Source of the DNA: a virus
Strand: one strand, 5' to 3'
Virus record (IMG/VR): IMGVR_UViG_3300025671_009869
Location: 1-36,436 of that record
DNA length: 36,436 nucleotides
The translations under genes were made by a program, and so were the position numbers. The notes under the pieces were generated by a model. The model was given only the letters and a program-made list of their open reading frames with translations, was not told where the DNA came from and did not search any database. Below are positions 1 to 8,135 of this stretch, piece by piece (the stretch's first letter is position 1; each line of letters starts with the position of its first letter).

Positions 1-449
1 TGTATTTAAATGATACACCAATTAAATCATTGGGAAATTTACAACATGTTGGAGGTTATTTGTTTTTGAGAAATACACCAATTGAATCATTGGGAAATTT
101 AGAATCTGTCGGAGGTAATTTGAATTTAGATGAAACACCAATTGAATCATTGGGAAACTTACAATCTGTCGGAGAGGATTTGTATTTGAGATATACAGAA
201 ATTAAATCATTGGGAAATTTACAACATGTCGGAGGTGGTTTGTATTTGAGTCATTCTCCAATTGAATCATTGGGTAATTTACAATCTGTCGGAGATAATT
301 TGGATTTGAGTAATACTCAAATTGAATCATTGGGAAATTTACAATCTGTTGAAGGTTATTTGGATTTGAGAAATACGCCAATATCCGAAAAATATACAGA
401 AGAAGAAATAAGACAAATGGTTAATGTTAAAGAAGTTATTTTTATGTAA
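1..449 (+). CDS. Leucine-rich-repeat protein, LRR paralogue 1 (5' partial)
   Basis: The frame is open from the left edge (reading YLNDTPIKSLGNL from base 3), so the true start lies outside the window; the first possible start inside (TTG at base 30) falls within a repeat and is not credible. Six copies of a 20-residue repeat of the form IxSLGNLxSVGGxLxLxNTP are visible, followed by the family tail (P-I-S-x-K-Y-T-E-E-E-I-R-Q-M-V). Regular L and V spacing fits a short leucine-rich repeat solenoid, normally a protein-binding surface. The function is unknown. The TAA stop shares its last A with the ATG of the next paralogue (TAATG), which suggests translational coupling. Confidence 0.85.
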   Translation, partial: YLNDTPIKSLGNLQHVGGYLFLRNTPIESLGNLESVGGNLNLDETPIESLGNLQSVGEDLYLRYTEIKSLGNLQHVGGGLYLSHSPIESLGNLQSVGDNLDLSNTQIESLGNLQSVEGYLDLRNTPISEKYTEEEIRQMVNVKEVIFM

Positions 450-1171
450 TGAAGAATTTAATTAGAAAAATATTAAAAGAATATGAGGAAGAAGAGAAAA
501 TTCTTGTTGTTCCATCTTTAAAATATTTTGGTGATGACTGGAATGTATTGCAATCATTTTTAAAATCAAAAGGAAATCCAAAATGGAAACTTTTGGATGA
601 TTTGGTTTTGAATGATACAGAAATTAAATCATTGGGAAACTTAATATCAGTGGGAGGTGGTTTGAATTTAGGTAATACTCAAATTAAATCATTGGGAAAC
701 TTGCAATCTGTCGGAGGGGATTTGTTTTTATATAAAATACCAATTGAATCATTGGGGAACTTACAATATGTGGGAGGTTATTTGGATTTATATAATACAC
801 CAATTAAATCATTGGGAAATTTACAATCTGTCGGAGGTTATTTGCATTTGAGAAATTCATCAATTGAATCATTGGGAAATTTGCAATCTGTCGGAGGTTA
901 TTTGGGTTTAGGTAATACTCAAATTGAATCATTGGGAAATTTAGAATCTGTGGGAGGTAATTTGTTTTTGAGAAATGTACCAATTAAATCATTGGGAAAT
1001 TTACAACATGTCGGAGGTGGTTTGAATTTGAATAATACACCGATTGAATCATTGGGGAACTTACAATCAGTCGGAGATAATTTGATTTTGAATGATACGC
1101 CAATATCCAAAAAATATACAGAAGAAGAAATAAGACAAATGGTTAATGTTAAAGGAGTTATTTTTATGTAA
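449..1171 (+). CDS. Leucine-rich-repeat protein, LRR paralogue 2
   Basis: 240 residues in three parts. An N-terminal module of about 50 residues starts MKNLIRKILKEYEEEE and contains VPSLKYFGDDWN and a KGNPKWKLLDDL segment. Eight 20-residue repeats with SLGNL cores follow (residues about 53-215). The last 25 residues are the conserved YTEEEIRQMVNVKG tail. The basic, amphipathic N-terminus followed by L-K-E resembles short targeting or propeptide sequences seen in other genes of this window. No signal peptide or membrane segment is visible. Start and stop each overlap the neighbouring paralogue by one base. The recognition target is unknown; a virion-associated or host-interaction role is only a guess. 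Confidence 0.88.
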   Translation: MKNLIRKILKEYEEEEKILVVPSLKYFGDDWNVLQSFLKSKGNPKWKLLDDLVLNDTEIKSLGNLISVGGGLNLGNTQIKSLGNLQSVGGDLFLYKIPIESLGNLQYVGGYLDLYNTPIKSLGNLQSVGGYLHLRNSSIESLGNLQSVGGYLGLGNTQIESLGNLESVGGNLFLRNVPIKSLGNLQHVGGGLNLNNTPIESLGNLQSVGDNLILNDTPISKKYTEEEIRQMVNVKGVIFM

Positions 1172-1713
1172 TGAAAGACCTGATTAGAAAAATATTAAAA
1201 GAATACGAGGAAGAAGAGAAAATTCTTGTTGTTCCATCATTAAAATATTTTGGTGATGACTGGAATGCATTGCGGTTGTTTTTAAAATCAAAAGGAAATC
1301 CAAAATGGAAACTTTTGGATGATTTGAATTTGAGAAATACTCAAATTGAATCATTGGAAAACTTGCAATCTGTCGGTGGTAATTTGAATTTGAGTAATAC
1401 ACCAATTGAATCATTGGAAAACTTGCAATCTGTCGGTGGTAATTTGAATTTGAGTGATACAGAAATTAAATCATTGGGAATCTTACAATCAGTGGGAGGT
1501 AATTTGGGTTTAGGTAATACATCAATTGAATCATTGGGAAACTTGCAATATGTCGGAGATGGTTTGTATTTAGGTAATACACCAATTAAATCATTGGGAA
1601 ATTTACAATCTGTCGGAGGTAATTTGTATTTGAATTTCACTCCATTATCCGAAAAATATACAGAAGAAGAAATAGGACAAATGGTTAATGTTAAAGGAGT
1701 TATTTTTATGTAA
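1171..1713 (+). CDS. Leucine-rich-repeat protein, LRR paralogue 3 (short form)
   Basis: 180 residues with the same N-terminal module (MKDLIRKILKEYEEEE) and C-terminal tail as its neighbours but only five repeats. It is exactly 60 residues, i.e. three repeat units, shorter than the 240-residue paralogues. This is the size change expected from unequal recombination between the 60-base DNA repeats while keeping frame. Two consecutive repeats read SLENLQSVGGNLNL almost identically at the DNA level (bases about 1340-1460), which suggests recent duplication or conversion. It overlaps the genes on either side by one base (TAATG). Confidence 0.87.
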   Translation: MKDLIRKILKEYEEEEKILVVPSLKYFGDDWNALRLFLKSKGNPKWKLLDDLNLRNTQIESLENLQSVGGNLNLSNTPIESLENLQSVGGNLNLSDTEIKSLGILQSVGGNLGLGNTSIESLGNLQYVGDGLYLGNTPIKSLGNLQSVGGNLYLNFTPLSEKYTEEEIGQMVNVKGVIFM

Positions 1714-2435
1714 TGAAGAATTTAATTAAAAAAATATTAAAAGAATATAAAGAAGAAGAAAAAATTCTTGTCGTTCCATCTTTAAAATATTTTGGTGATG
1801 ACTGGAATGCATTGCAGTTGTTTTTAAAATCAAAAGGAAACCCAAAATGGAAACTTTTGGATGATTTGTATTTATATGGAAAACCAATTGAATCATTGGA
1901 GAATTTACAATCTGTCGGAGGTTATTTGAATTTGAGTAATACACCAATTGAATCATTGGGTAATTTACAATCTGTCGGAGGTTATTTGAATTTAGATGAA
2001 ACACCAATTGAATCATTAGGTAATTTACAATCTGTCGGAGGTAATTTGTTTTTGAGAAATTCATCAATTAAATCATTGGGAAACTTAATATCTGTAGGAG
2101 GTAATTTGGATTTGGTTAATACACCAATTGAATCATTAGCTAATTTACAATCTGTTGGAGATAATTTGGATTTGAGTAATACTCAAATTGAATCATTGGG
2201 AAATTTACAATCTGTTGGAGGTTATTTGGATTTGAGAAATACTCAAATTGAATCATTGGAAAATTTAATGTCAGTGGGAGGTTATTTTAATTTGATGAAT
2301 ACACCGATTGAATCATTGGGAAATTTACAACATGTCGGAGATTGGTTGAGTTTGAGAAATACACCATTATCCAAAAAATATACAAAAGAAGAAATAAGAC
2401 AAATGGTTGATGTTAAAGGAAAGATTTTTATGTAA
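1713..2435 (+). CDS. Leucine-rich-repeat protein, LRR paralogue 4
   Basis: 240 residues: N-terminal module (MKNLIKKILKEYKEEE), eight 20-residue repeats and the conserved tail (YTKEEIRQMVDVKG). Variation between repeats is concentrated at the positions following xLxL (for example YGKP, SNTP, DETP, RNSS, VNTP, MNTP). These would sit on one face of the solenoid, while the SLGNL and SVGG framework is nearly invariant. That pattern fits a constant scaffold with a variable binding face. One-base overlaps with both neighbours indicate one transcript and coupled translation. The function is not known. Confidence 0.88.
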   Translation: MKNLIKKILKEYKEEEKILVVPSLKYFGDDWNALQLFLKSKGNPKWKLLDDLYLYGKPIESLENLQSVGGYLNLSNTPIESLGNLQSVGGYLNLDETPIESLGNLQSVGGNLFLRNSSIKSLGNLISVGGNLDLVNTPIESLANLQSVGDNLDLSNTQIESLGNLQSVGGYLDLRNTQIESLENLMSVGGYFNLMNTPIESLGNLQHVGDWLSLRNTPLSKKYTKEEIRQMVDVKGKIFM

Positions 2436-3157
2436 TGAAAAATTTAATTAGAAAAATATTAAAAGAATATAAAGAAGAAGAAAAAATTCTTGTCGTTCCT
2501 TCATTAAAATATTTTGGGAATGACTGGAATTTATTACAATCATTTTTAAACTCAAAAGGAAATCCAAAATGGAAACTTTTGGATGATTTGAATTTAGAAA
2601 ATACGCCAATTGAATCATTGGGAAACTTGCAATCTGTAGGAGGTTATTTGTATTTGAATGATACAGGAATTAAATCATTAGATAATTTACAATCTGTCGG
2701 AGGTTATTTCTTTTTGAATGATACATCAATTGAATCATTAGGTAATTTACAACATGTCGGAGGTGAATTGGATTTAGAAAATACACCACTTAAATCATTG
2801 GAAAATTTACAATCTGTCGGAGGTAATTTGTATTTATATGGAGCATCAATTGAATCATTGGGGAATTTACAATCTGTCGGAGGTAGTTTGGATTTGAGAA
2901 ATACTCAAATTGAATCATTTGGAAATTTACAATCTGTCGGAGATAATTTGTATTTAAATGATACACCAATTGAATCATTGGGAACTTTACAATCTGTTGA
3001 AGGTGATTTGGATTTAAATGGAACACCAATTGAATCCTTGGGGAATTTACAATCTGTTGGTCGTTATTTGGATTTGAGAAATACGCCAATATCCAAAAAA
3101 TATACAGAAGAAGAAATAAGACAAATGGTGGATGTTAAACAAAATATTTATATGTAA
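2435..3157 (+). CDS. Leucine-rich-repeat protein, LRR paralogue 5
   Basis: 240 residues with the family N-terminal module, eight repeats and the tail (YTEEEIRQMVDVKQNIYM). Framework deviations appear (SLDNL, SFGNL, SLGTL and a SVEGDL unit), showing more drift here than in the other copies. The ending NIYM replaces the VIFM or KIFM of the earlier copies. The gene overlaps its neighbours by one base at each end. No catalytic motif, cysteine pair or export signal is visible. Confidence 0.88.
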   Translation: MKNLIRKILKEYKEEEKILVVPSLKYFGNDWNLLQSFLNSKGNPKWKLLDDLNLENTPIESLGNLQSVGGYLYLNDTGIKSLDNLQSVGGYFFLNDTSIESLGNLQHVGGELDLENTPLKSLENLQSVGGNLYLYGASIESLGNLQSVGGSLDLRNTQIESFGNLQSVGDNLYLNDTPIESLGTLQSVEGDLDLNGTPIESLGNLQSVGRYLDLRNTPISKKYTEEEIRQMVDVKQNIYM

Positions 3158-3873
3158 TGAAGAATTTAATTAGAAAAATATTAAAAGAATATGAGGAAGA
3201 AAAAATTCTTGTCGTTCCTTCATTAAAATATTTTGGTGATGACTGGAATGCATTGCAGTTGTTTTTAAAATCAAAAGGAAATCCAAAATGGAAAATTTTG
3301 GATAATTTGTATTTACATGGAACATCAATTGACTCATTGGGAAACTTAATATCAGTCGGAGATGATTTGGATTTGAGATATGCAGAAATTAAATCATTTG
3401 GAAACTTGCAACATGTTGGTGGTGATTTGTATTTATATGGAACATCAATTAAATCGTTGGGAAACTTAATATCAGTCGGAGATAATTTGGATTTAAATGA
3501 TACACAAATTGAATCATTGGGAAATTTAGAATCTGTCGGAGGTGATTTGTATTTGAAAAATACTCATAAATCATTGGGAAATTTACAATCTGTTGGTGGT
3601 GATTTGTATTTAAATAGAACACCAATTGAATCATTGGGAAACTTAATATCAGTCGGAGGTGATTTGTATTTGAGAGATACTCAAATTGAATCATTAGGGA
3701 ACTTACAATCTGTCGGAGGTTATTTGAATTTGATAAATACACCAATTGAATCATTGGGTAACTTAATATCAGTCGGAGGTAATTTGGATTTGAGATATAC
3801 TCCAATATCCAAAAAATATACGGAAGAAGAAATAAGACAAATGGTTGATGTTAAAGGAAATATTTATATGTAA
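3157..3873 (+). CDS. Leucine-rich-repeat protein, LRR paralogue 6
   Basis: 238 residues and the last LRR member of the array. The N-terminal module is slightly shortened (KEYEEEKIL). There are eight repeats, of which the fifth has lost two residues (NTHKSLGN in place of NTPIESLGN), explaining the 238-residue length. Several repeats carry SLGNLISVGG rather than LQSVGG. The TAA stop overlaps the ATG of the HExxH-motif gene that follows by one base, so that gene belongs to the same translationally coupled string. Confidence 0.88.
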   Translation: MKNLIRKILKEYEEEKILVVPSLKYFGDDWNALQLFLKSKGNPKWKILDNLYLHGTSIDSLGNLISVGDDLDLRYAEIKSFGNLQHVGGDLYLYGTSIKSLGNLISVGDNLDLNDTQIESLGNLESVGGDLYLKNTHKSLGNLQSVGGDLYLNRTPIESLGNLISVGGDLYLRDTQIESLGNLQSVGGYLNLINTPIESLGNLISVGGNLDLRYTPISKKYTEEEIRQMVDVKGNIYM

Positions 3874-4298
3874 TGAAGAATTTAAAAGAACAAATATCTA
3901 GAATGAATGAAATAATGGGTGAAAAAGATAATTCATCCCTTGAAGTTTATGAATTTCAAAACTACACTTTAATTTTATCTAACGACCCTTGTGACATATT
4001 CACATATTTTAATGTTGATGAATTACACGGTTTAAGTTATGAAGATTGTTTATCATATGATAACACAACCAAAGATGCTTATATCGCAGGACTATCTAAT
4101 ATTATACCAGGAACAGAAAAAAAATTCCTTTTTTTAAATAAAAGTAGATTGGGTAATTGTAAACAAAAGATGGGTTTGATTATGCATGAAACAATGCATC
4201 TTTCTTTGGAATTACATAACCATAATATTATGGAAATGGAAGAAGAAATTATAAGTTGGGCAGAAGAAGAGGCTTATAAAATATTTGATTTAATTTGA
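3873..4298 (+). CDS. Small HExxH-motif putative metallopeptidase
   Basis: 141 residues. HETMH at residues 105-109 is a zincin-type HExxH motif. It is followed 15-25 residues later by acidic residues (EMEEEIISWAEEEA) that could supply the third zinc ligand. A cluster of C40, C60 and C96 is also present. The N-terminus MKNLKEQISRMNEIMGE has the same kind of short basic start with L-K-E as the LRR genes to which it is coupled by a one-base overlap. A protease acting on or with the LRR proteins is possible but unproven. About 160 bases without a gene follow (4299-4461), in which no confident promoter was found. Confidence 0.7.
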   Translation: MKNLKEQISRMNEIMGEKDNSSLEVYEFQNYTLILSNDPCDIFTYFNVDELHGLSYEDCLSYDNTTKDAYIAGLSNIIPGTEKKFLFLNKSRLGNCKQKMGLIMHETMHLSLELHNHNIMEMEEEIISWAEEEAYKIFDLI

Positions 4299-4461
4299 GA
4301 AATATCACGTATAGTTCAATTCCTCTCCTTACGTTTTGTAGAAACTATTCGAGATTAACACCTAAAAAGAATATCTTACTCAAAATTTTTCTAACAATAT
4401 TAATATACTCCACTGTTTTCACTATGTAAAAGATAATTATATAGCATAAAATTAATTAAAT

Positions 4462-5343
4462 ATGTTATTAAAAATAGGTTCGCGTGGTAAAGAAGTTAAA
4501 GAATTACAAGAATTCTTGGATATTGAAGCAGATGGAATATTCGGTAAAGGAACTGAAACTGCTGTTAAAAGGTGGCAATCCGATAATGGTCTTGTTGCTG
4601 ATGGCATTGTGGGTCCTACCACTTGGGATTGTATGGGTATCGCTACTACTGATAATTCTGAGAAAGTTTACGAAACGGAAAACGGATTAATCGTAAATAG
4701 ACATTTCCTTCCACATGGTGAATACAAATCAGGTCCAACAAATAAAGAGTACATTTTCTTACATCATACTGCAGGATGGCACAATCCATATAATTGTATA
4801 GACCAATGGGGTAGAGATAATAGAGGTGCAGTAGCAACTGAATTTGTGTTAGGTGGTCCTTCAGTTAAAGGTAACGATACTAAATATGATGGTGTAATGG
4901 TTCAAGCATTTCCTGAAGGTGGGTATGGTTGGCACTTAGGAAAGAATGGTTCACAACATATGCATACACATTCAGTAGGAATTGAAGTATGTAATTTTGG
5001 TTATGTTGTAAACGGAAAAACTTATGCAGGTACTAGGGTTGATGATTCCCAGATTGTAACCCTTGATAAACCATTTAGAGGACACAAAACTTGGCATAGA
5101 TATTCAGATGCTCAAATTGAAGAATTAAGAAAATGGATACTTTGGATTGGTGAACGGGATTCTATTGATGTAAGAAAAGGATTACCTGAATGGATTAAAC
5201 AAAGAGGTGCAGATGCATTTGAATTTAACGAAGACGCATACTATGGTAGAGTAAAAGGTCTTTTAACTCATACCAATACTCGTAAAGATAAAACTGATAT
5301 GTTCCCACAACAGGAATTATTAGATATGTTAGTGGAGTTATAA
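4462..5343 (+). CDS. N-acetylmuramoyl-L-alanine amidase with peptidoglycan-binding domain (endolysin-like)
   Basis: 293 residues. Residues about 3-58 form a PG_binding_1 domain (GSRGKEVKELQ, DGIFGKGTETAVKRWQ, DGIVGPTTWD). Residues about 75-285 form an Amidase_2/PGRP-type domain (LHHTAG with H101 and H102, GWHLG, THSVGIEVCNFG, and a late H270 with K277 and D279). H101, H270 and D279 are the expected zinc ligand set of this family. It would cut the lactyl-amide bond of peptidoglycan. No signal peptide is visible, as in many endolysins that need a holin. It is the first gene of the rhodopsin operon: the histidine-kinase start lies one base after its stop. No typical Bacteroidetes promoter was found in the preceding 163 bases. 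Confidence 0.9.
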   Translation: MLLKIGSRGKEVKELQEFLDIEADGIFGKGTETAVKRWQSDNGLVADGIVGPTTWDCMGIATTDNSEKVYETENGLIVNRHFLPHGEYKSGPTNKEYIFLHHTAGWHNPYNCIDQWGRDNRGAVATEFVLGGPSVKGNDTKYDGVMVQAFPEGGYGWHLGKNGSQHMHTHSVGIEVCNFGYVVNGKTYAGTRVDDSQIVTLDKPFRGHKTWHRYSDAQIEELRKWILWIGERDSIDVRKGLPEWIKQRGADAFEFNEDAYYGRVKGLLTHTNTRKDKTDMFPQQELLDMLVEL

Positions 5344-5344
5344 G

Positions 5345-6595
5345 ATGACAATGTTAGATGGAATATCACTTAAATCAAAAGTAGCATTAGTTATCATAGT
5401 TATCATTATACTTTCATTCTTTGGAGTACAAACTTGTATTGTATTTGGATTATGTGAGAATAGTATAGAGTTAACTAAGTTTGGATATGGATGTATTATA
5501 GGTTTTATGCCACCATTCTTTATGGTTGTTTCCGAGTTCATTTCAAATATTAAACTAAAGGAAGAACAGATTAATTCTCAATTAGAAGGTATAAGTAAAT
5601 CAAACTTAGTAGTAACATTGACAATGGATGGTTACATTCAAACAGCCAATCCAAACTTTTGTAGTCTTATGGGGTGTTCCGAGGGTCAAATTAAAAAACA
5701 ACCTCATAGTAGAATGGTTACTACTGAATATGCTAAAAGTAAAGAATACTTAGAATTTTGGGAAACACTAAGAAGAGGTGAATCTATTACAGGTGAATTT
5801 GAAAGGGTTGCTAAAGATGGTTCAAAAAGATGGTTGTATGGTAACTATACACCAATCAAAAACTCAAAAGGTGAATACACTAAAATACTTAAAGTGGCAA
5901 CTGATGTTACTGCACAACATCAAGCGGAAGAAATTGTTAGTCAAAAGAATGCTTACTTAGAACATGCTGCAAAGATTCTTAGACACGATATGCATAGTGG
6001 TATCAATACTTATATGCCTAGAGGGTTATCTTCATTACGAAGGAGACTTAGTGAAGATGTAATAAAGGAATTAAGAATTGAGGCACCACTAAAAATGTTA
6101 GATGAGGGATTAAAACATACTCAGAAGGTTTATGCAGGTGTAAAAGAGTTTACAAACTTAGTTAAAGAAGAAGTTCAGTTGGATACCAAAGAAGTTGATT
6201 TAAAAGAAATATTATTAGATTATCTTTCATCCACATCTTATATCAAACAAGTAGTAATTGATGATTTAATCACAACAAATATAAACGAACCATTGTTCTG
6301 TACTGCAATTGATAACTTAATTAGAAATGGATTAAAATATAATGATAGTGGAACTAAAACTGTTATGATATTTATGGAAGATAACAACACATTATGTGTA
6401 CAAGATAATGGTAGAGGTATGACTCAAGCTGAGTTTGAGAATTTTTCAAAACCATACATTAGAAAAGAAGGACAGAAAGAAAGTGGTTCAGGTTTGGGAT
6501 TGAATATTTGTATAGCAATTTTAAAAGAACATGGTTTCCATATAACAGCAGAAAAATGTAACCCTGGAACTAAATTAAGGATAAAATTAAAATGA
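5345..6595 (+). CDS. Membrane PAS-domain sensor histidine kinase
   Basis: 416 residues. Two membrane helices lie near the N-terminus (about 12-36 and 46-64). A PAS domain spans about 82-190 (NPNFCSLMGCSEGQI to KILKVATDVT), of the kind common in chemotaxis and kinase sensors. The dimerisation/phospho-acceptor region has H214 in ILRHDMHSG. The HATPase domain shows an N box (N324, N328 in DNLIRNGLKYN), a G1 box (DNGRGM, 354-359) and a G2 box (GSGLGL, 381-386). All catalytic signatures are intact. There is no extracytoplasmic sensor domain, so input probably comes through the membrane helices or PAS. It overlaps the receiver gene by four bases (ATGA) and lies in the rhodopsin operon; coupling to the rhodopsin is inferred. 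Confidence 0.93.
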   Translation: MTMLDGISLKSKVALVIIVIIILSFFGVQTCIVFGLCENSIELTKFGYGCIIGFMPPFFMVVSEFISNIKLKEEQINSQLEGISKSNLVVTLTMDGYIQTANPNFCSLMGCSEGQIKKQPHSRMVTTEYAKSKEYLEFWETLRRGESITGEFERVAKDGSKRWLYGNYTPIKNSKGEYTKILKVATDVTAQHQAEEIVSQKNAYLEHAAKILRHDMHSGINTYMPRGLSSLRRRLSEDVIKELRIEAPLKMLDEGLKHTQKVYAGVKEFTNLVKEEVQLDTKEVDLKEILLDYLSSTSYIKQVVIDDLITTNINEPLFCTAIDNLIRNGLKYNDSGTKTVMIFMEDNNTLCVQDNGRGMTQAEFENFSKPYIRKEGQKESGSGLGLNICIAILKEHGFHITAEKCNPGTKLRIKLK

Positions 6596-7038
6596 ACAAA
6601 ATGATTAACTCTATTTTATTAGTGGATGATGAAGATTTATTCCACTTGGTATTTGAAGATGCTTGTAGTATCTTAGATATAACTCTATCATTAGAAGCAC
6701 TAAACTCATCGGATGAGGCTGATAAGAAATTTAAACAATGGTTTCCAGATGACCTTAATCACGAAAGACCTGAATGTGTATTTGTTGATTTGAATATCAT
6801 TGGTTCATCATTTGATGGTATCGAATTGATTAGAAAAATAAATAGTGATTATGGTAACGGATGTGTTATTGGTATCATATCATCATCCGATGATAATCAA
6901 GAGATTGAGAAAGCTAAAGCTGCTGGTGCTCAATTTTGGTTAGTAAAATCTGATGATATCGAACCACGTTTAGAACAATTTAGAAATGATTATGATGGGT
7001 ATGTGAACAAAACAAACCCATTTAAAGTATACAAATAA
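6592..7038 (+). CDS. Stand-alone receiver-domain response regulator (CheY-like)
   Basis: 148 residues made of one REC domain. D12 and D13 form the acidic pocket, D66 in CVFVDLNI is the predicted phospho-acceptor, serines 97-99 are at the switch threonine/serine position, and K119 in WLVKSDD is the conserved lysine. There is no DNA-binding or enzymatic output domain, so it would act by protein-protein contact, as CheY does, or as a phosphate shuttle. The ATGA overlap with the kinase gene implies stoichiometric translation and a cognate pair. The NLNHERPECVFVDLN region resembles receivers found beside hybrid or phytochrome kinases, but the family cannot be fixed by eye. Confidence 0.92.
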   Translation: MNKMINSILLVDDEDLFHLVFEDACSILDITLSLEALNSSDEADKKFKQWFPDDLNHERPECVFVDLNIIGSSFDGIELIRKINSDYGNGCVIGIISSSDDNQEIEKAKAAGAQFWLVKSDDIEPRLEQFRNDYDGYVNKTNPFKVYK

Positions 7039-7039
7039 G

Positions 7040-7543
7040 ATGATAAAGAAATTAGCACATATATTAACATATCACGATTCAGAACCAACTGAGGTTCTGC
7101 AAGGATTGATATGGTTTATATTTGCACCTGTTGTATTGGAAGCAGAGTTCTTTCCAGATTTATGGTATGTTGCTATCATTAGCACTTTGATTGGGTTTGG
7201 TACTCTACACTCAGTTGTTTATGGTAGTTTAGAACGAAGAAGGGTGTTTGGGTATTTATATGGGATAATGTCAATTGTATTTGTTATAATATATTTTTCA
7301 TTATTTAACTCTTTTAATTGGACTCCTATGAATTGGGGTTGGATTGTAATTTCAATTAGTGCTTTAAGTAATATCAGAAGAATCACTCGAAAAATCGAAT
7401 CACAAAAAAGTGATAGAGAACAACAAGATATAACTAAGATGTATAGAGAAGATTTGGAAACTAAAATTGAAGAGTTACAAAAACAAACCTTTGATTTAAG
7501 ATTAAAGAATATAAAACTAAACGAATTATTAGAAAAGAAATAG
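7040..7543 (+). CDS. Four-helix membrane protein with C-terminal coiled coil (candidate transducer)
   Basis: 167 residues. Hydrophobic segments lie at about 20-34, 42-60, 70-88 and 98-112. A highly charged helix follows from about 113 to 165 (RKIESQKSDREQQD, TKIEELQKQTFDLR) with coiled-coil character. The positive-inside pattern places the coiled coil in the cytoplasm. It is not homologous by eye to HtrI/HtrII or other methyl-accepting transducers, and no methylation or kinase-control hairpin is present. It lies between the receiver and the rhodopsin with gaps of 1 and 3 bases. A rhodopsin-associated transducer or a membrane anchor is plausible; a holin is the alternative because the operon starts with an amidase. 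Confidence 0.75.
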   Translation: MIKKLAHILTYHDSEPTEVLQGLIWFIFAPVVLEAEFFPDLWYVAIISTLIGFGTLHSVVYGSLERRRVFGYLYGIMSIVFVIIYFSLFNSFNWTPMNWGWIVISISALSNIRRITRKIESQKSDREQQDITKMYREDLETKIEELQKQTFDLRLKNIKLNELLEKK

Positions 7544-7546
7544 GTT

Positions 7547-8125
7547 ATGGTATCATATTTACTTTTAATTACATCATTCATTTTCTTAGTATCATCTATA
7601 CTATTTTTAGTGAAGGGAAAGTCTAAACAATCAAAATTATCAACAATAGCGTTGGGTATCGCAGGTATTATGTATGGTATAATGTCATACCTATATTCAT
7701 ATGATAATGAAGTAAATCTAAGAGTACTAAGATATTTTGATTGGGGTCTAACAATTCCAATATTACTATACCAAATGTACTTACACATGAATGTGAAAAG
7801 TCAAACCATTGGTACATTTATATCTGCTGTGATTTGTATGATGTTAGTTTTAGCATTTGGCTTTTTAGGTGAAATTGGGTGGTTAGGTAAGGTATCTGCT
7901 GGATTACTTGGAATAATGTTTTCAATTTACACATTTTTAACAATGGTAAATGGTATTGGTGATAATAATATTAAATTCTATATTATTACATTCGGAGTCT
8001 GGATGTTCTATCCAATAGCTTATTTCTTGTCAGATACTACATTTATAATAATATCATACTCAGTAATAGACATAGCCGCAAAATTAGGTATGGATTTATA
8101 TTTATGCTTAAACGAAGAATTATAA
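7547..8125 (+). CDS. Microbial (type 1) rhodopsin, short, D-T-Q motif, probably sensory
   Basis: 192 residues with seven predicted helices. Helix C reads RYFDWGLTIPILL, matching RYxDWxxTxPLL of bacteriorhodopsin: R62=R82, D65=D85 (counterion), W66=W86, T69=T89. The proton-donor position (D96 in bacteriorhodopsin, E108 in proteorhodopsin) is Q76. Helix D has FGFLGEIG, like FGYMGEAG of proteorhodopsin. Helix F has W152, Y155, P156 (W182, Y185, P186). Helix G reads VIDIAAKLG with D175=D212 and K179=K216, the retinal Schiff-base lysine. L73, at the proteorhodopsin tuning site, predicts green absorption. The protein is about 50 residues shorter than proteorhodopsin; the loops and helix A are short. 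No retinal-synthesis gene is present, so retinal would come from the host. Operon context and the missing donor favour sensing over pumping. Confidence 0.95.
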   Translation: MVSYLLLITSFIFLVSSILFLVKGKSKQSKLSTIALGIAGIMYGIMSYLYSYDNEVNLRVLRYFDWGLTIPILLYQMYLHMNVKSQTIGTFISAVICMMLVLAFGFLGEIGWLGKVSAGLLGIMFSIYTFLTMVNGIGDNNIKFYIITFGVWMFYPIAYFLSDTTFIIISYSVIDIAAKLGMDLYLCLNEEL

Positions 8126-8135
8126 AAAGGTTGTT

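Larger units (their letters stand above)
1..3873 (+). repeat. Tandem array of 60-bp coding repeats in six tandem paralogous genes
   Basis: The whole segment repeats at two scales. A 60-base unit encodes each 20-residue repeat (43 SLGNL-type units counted across the six frames). A gene-sized unit of about 720 bases includes identical-looking N-terminal modules, tails and TAATG junctions. DNA similarity is high even at third positions, as expected for recent tandem duplication and ongoing gene conversion. Unit number differs by whole repeats (8, 5, 8, 8, 8 in the complete genes). Confidence 0.93.

Noticed and set aside
919-3805. Long minus-strand open frames opposite the leucine-rich-repeat genes
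   Set aside because: They are periodic antisense shadows of the repeats with proline/lysine-rich or isoleucine/asparagine-rich low-complexity translations and no independent start context.
1-3873. Regular 60-base repeats could be a CRISPR array
   Set aside because: The repeats are in-frame coding units of leucine-rich-repeat genes with no unique spacers, and no cas genes are present.
4299-4461. Promoter for the rhodopsin operon
   Set aside because: The best candidate, TACGTTTTG at 4330-4338, has one base too many for TAnnTTTG and no TTTG at the right distance; no other convincing element was found.
7547-8125. The 192-residue membrane protein as a holin (it follows an amidase gene)
   Set aside because: RYxDWxxTxP, WxxYP and DxxAKxG motifs at rhodopsin spacing in helices C, F and G are specific for microbial rhodopsins; holins have 1-3 helices.
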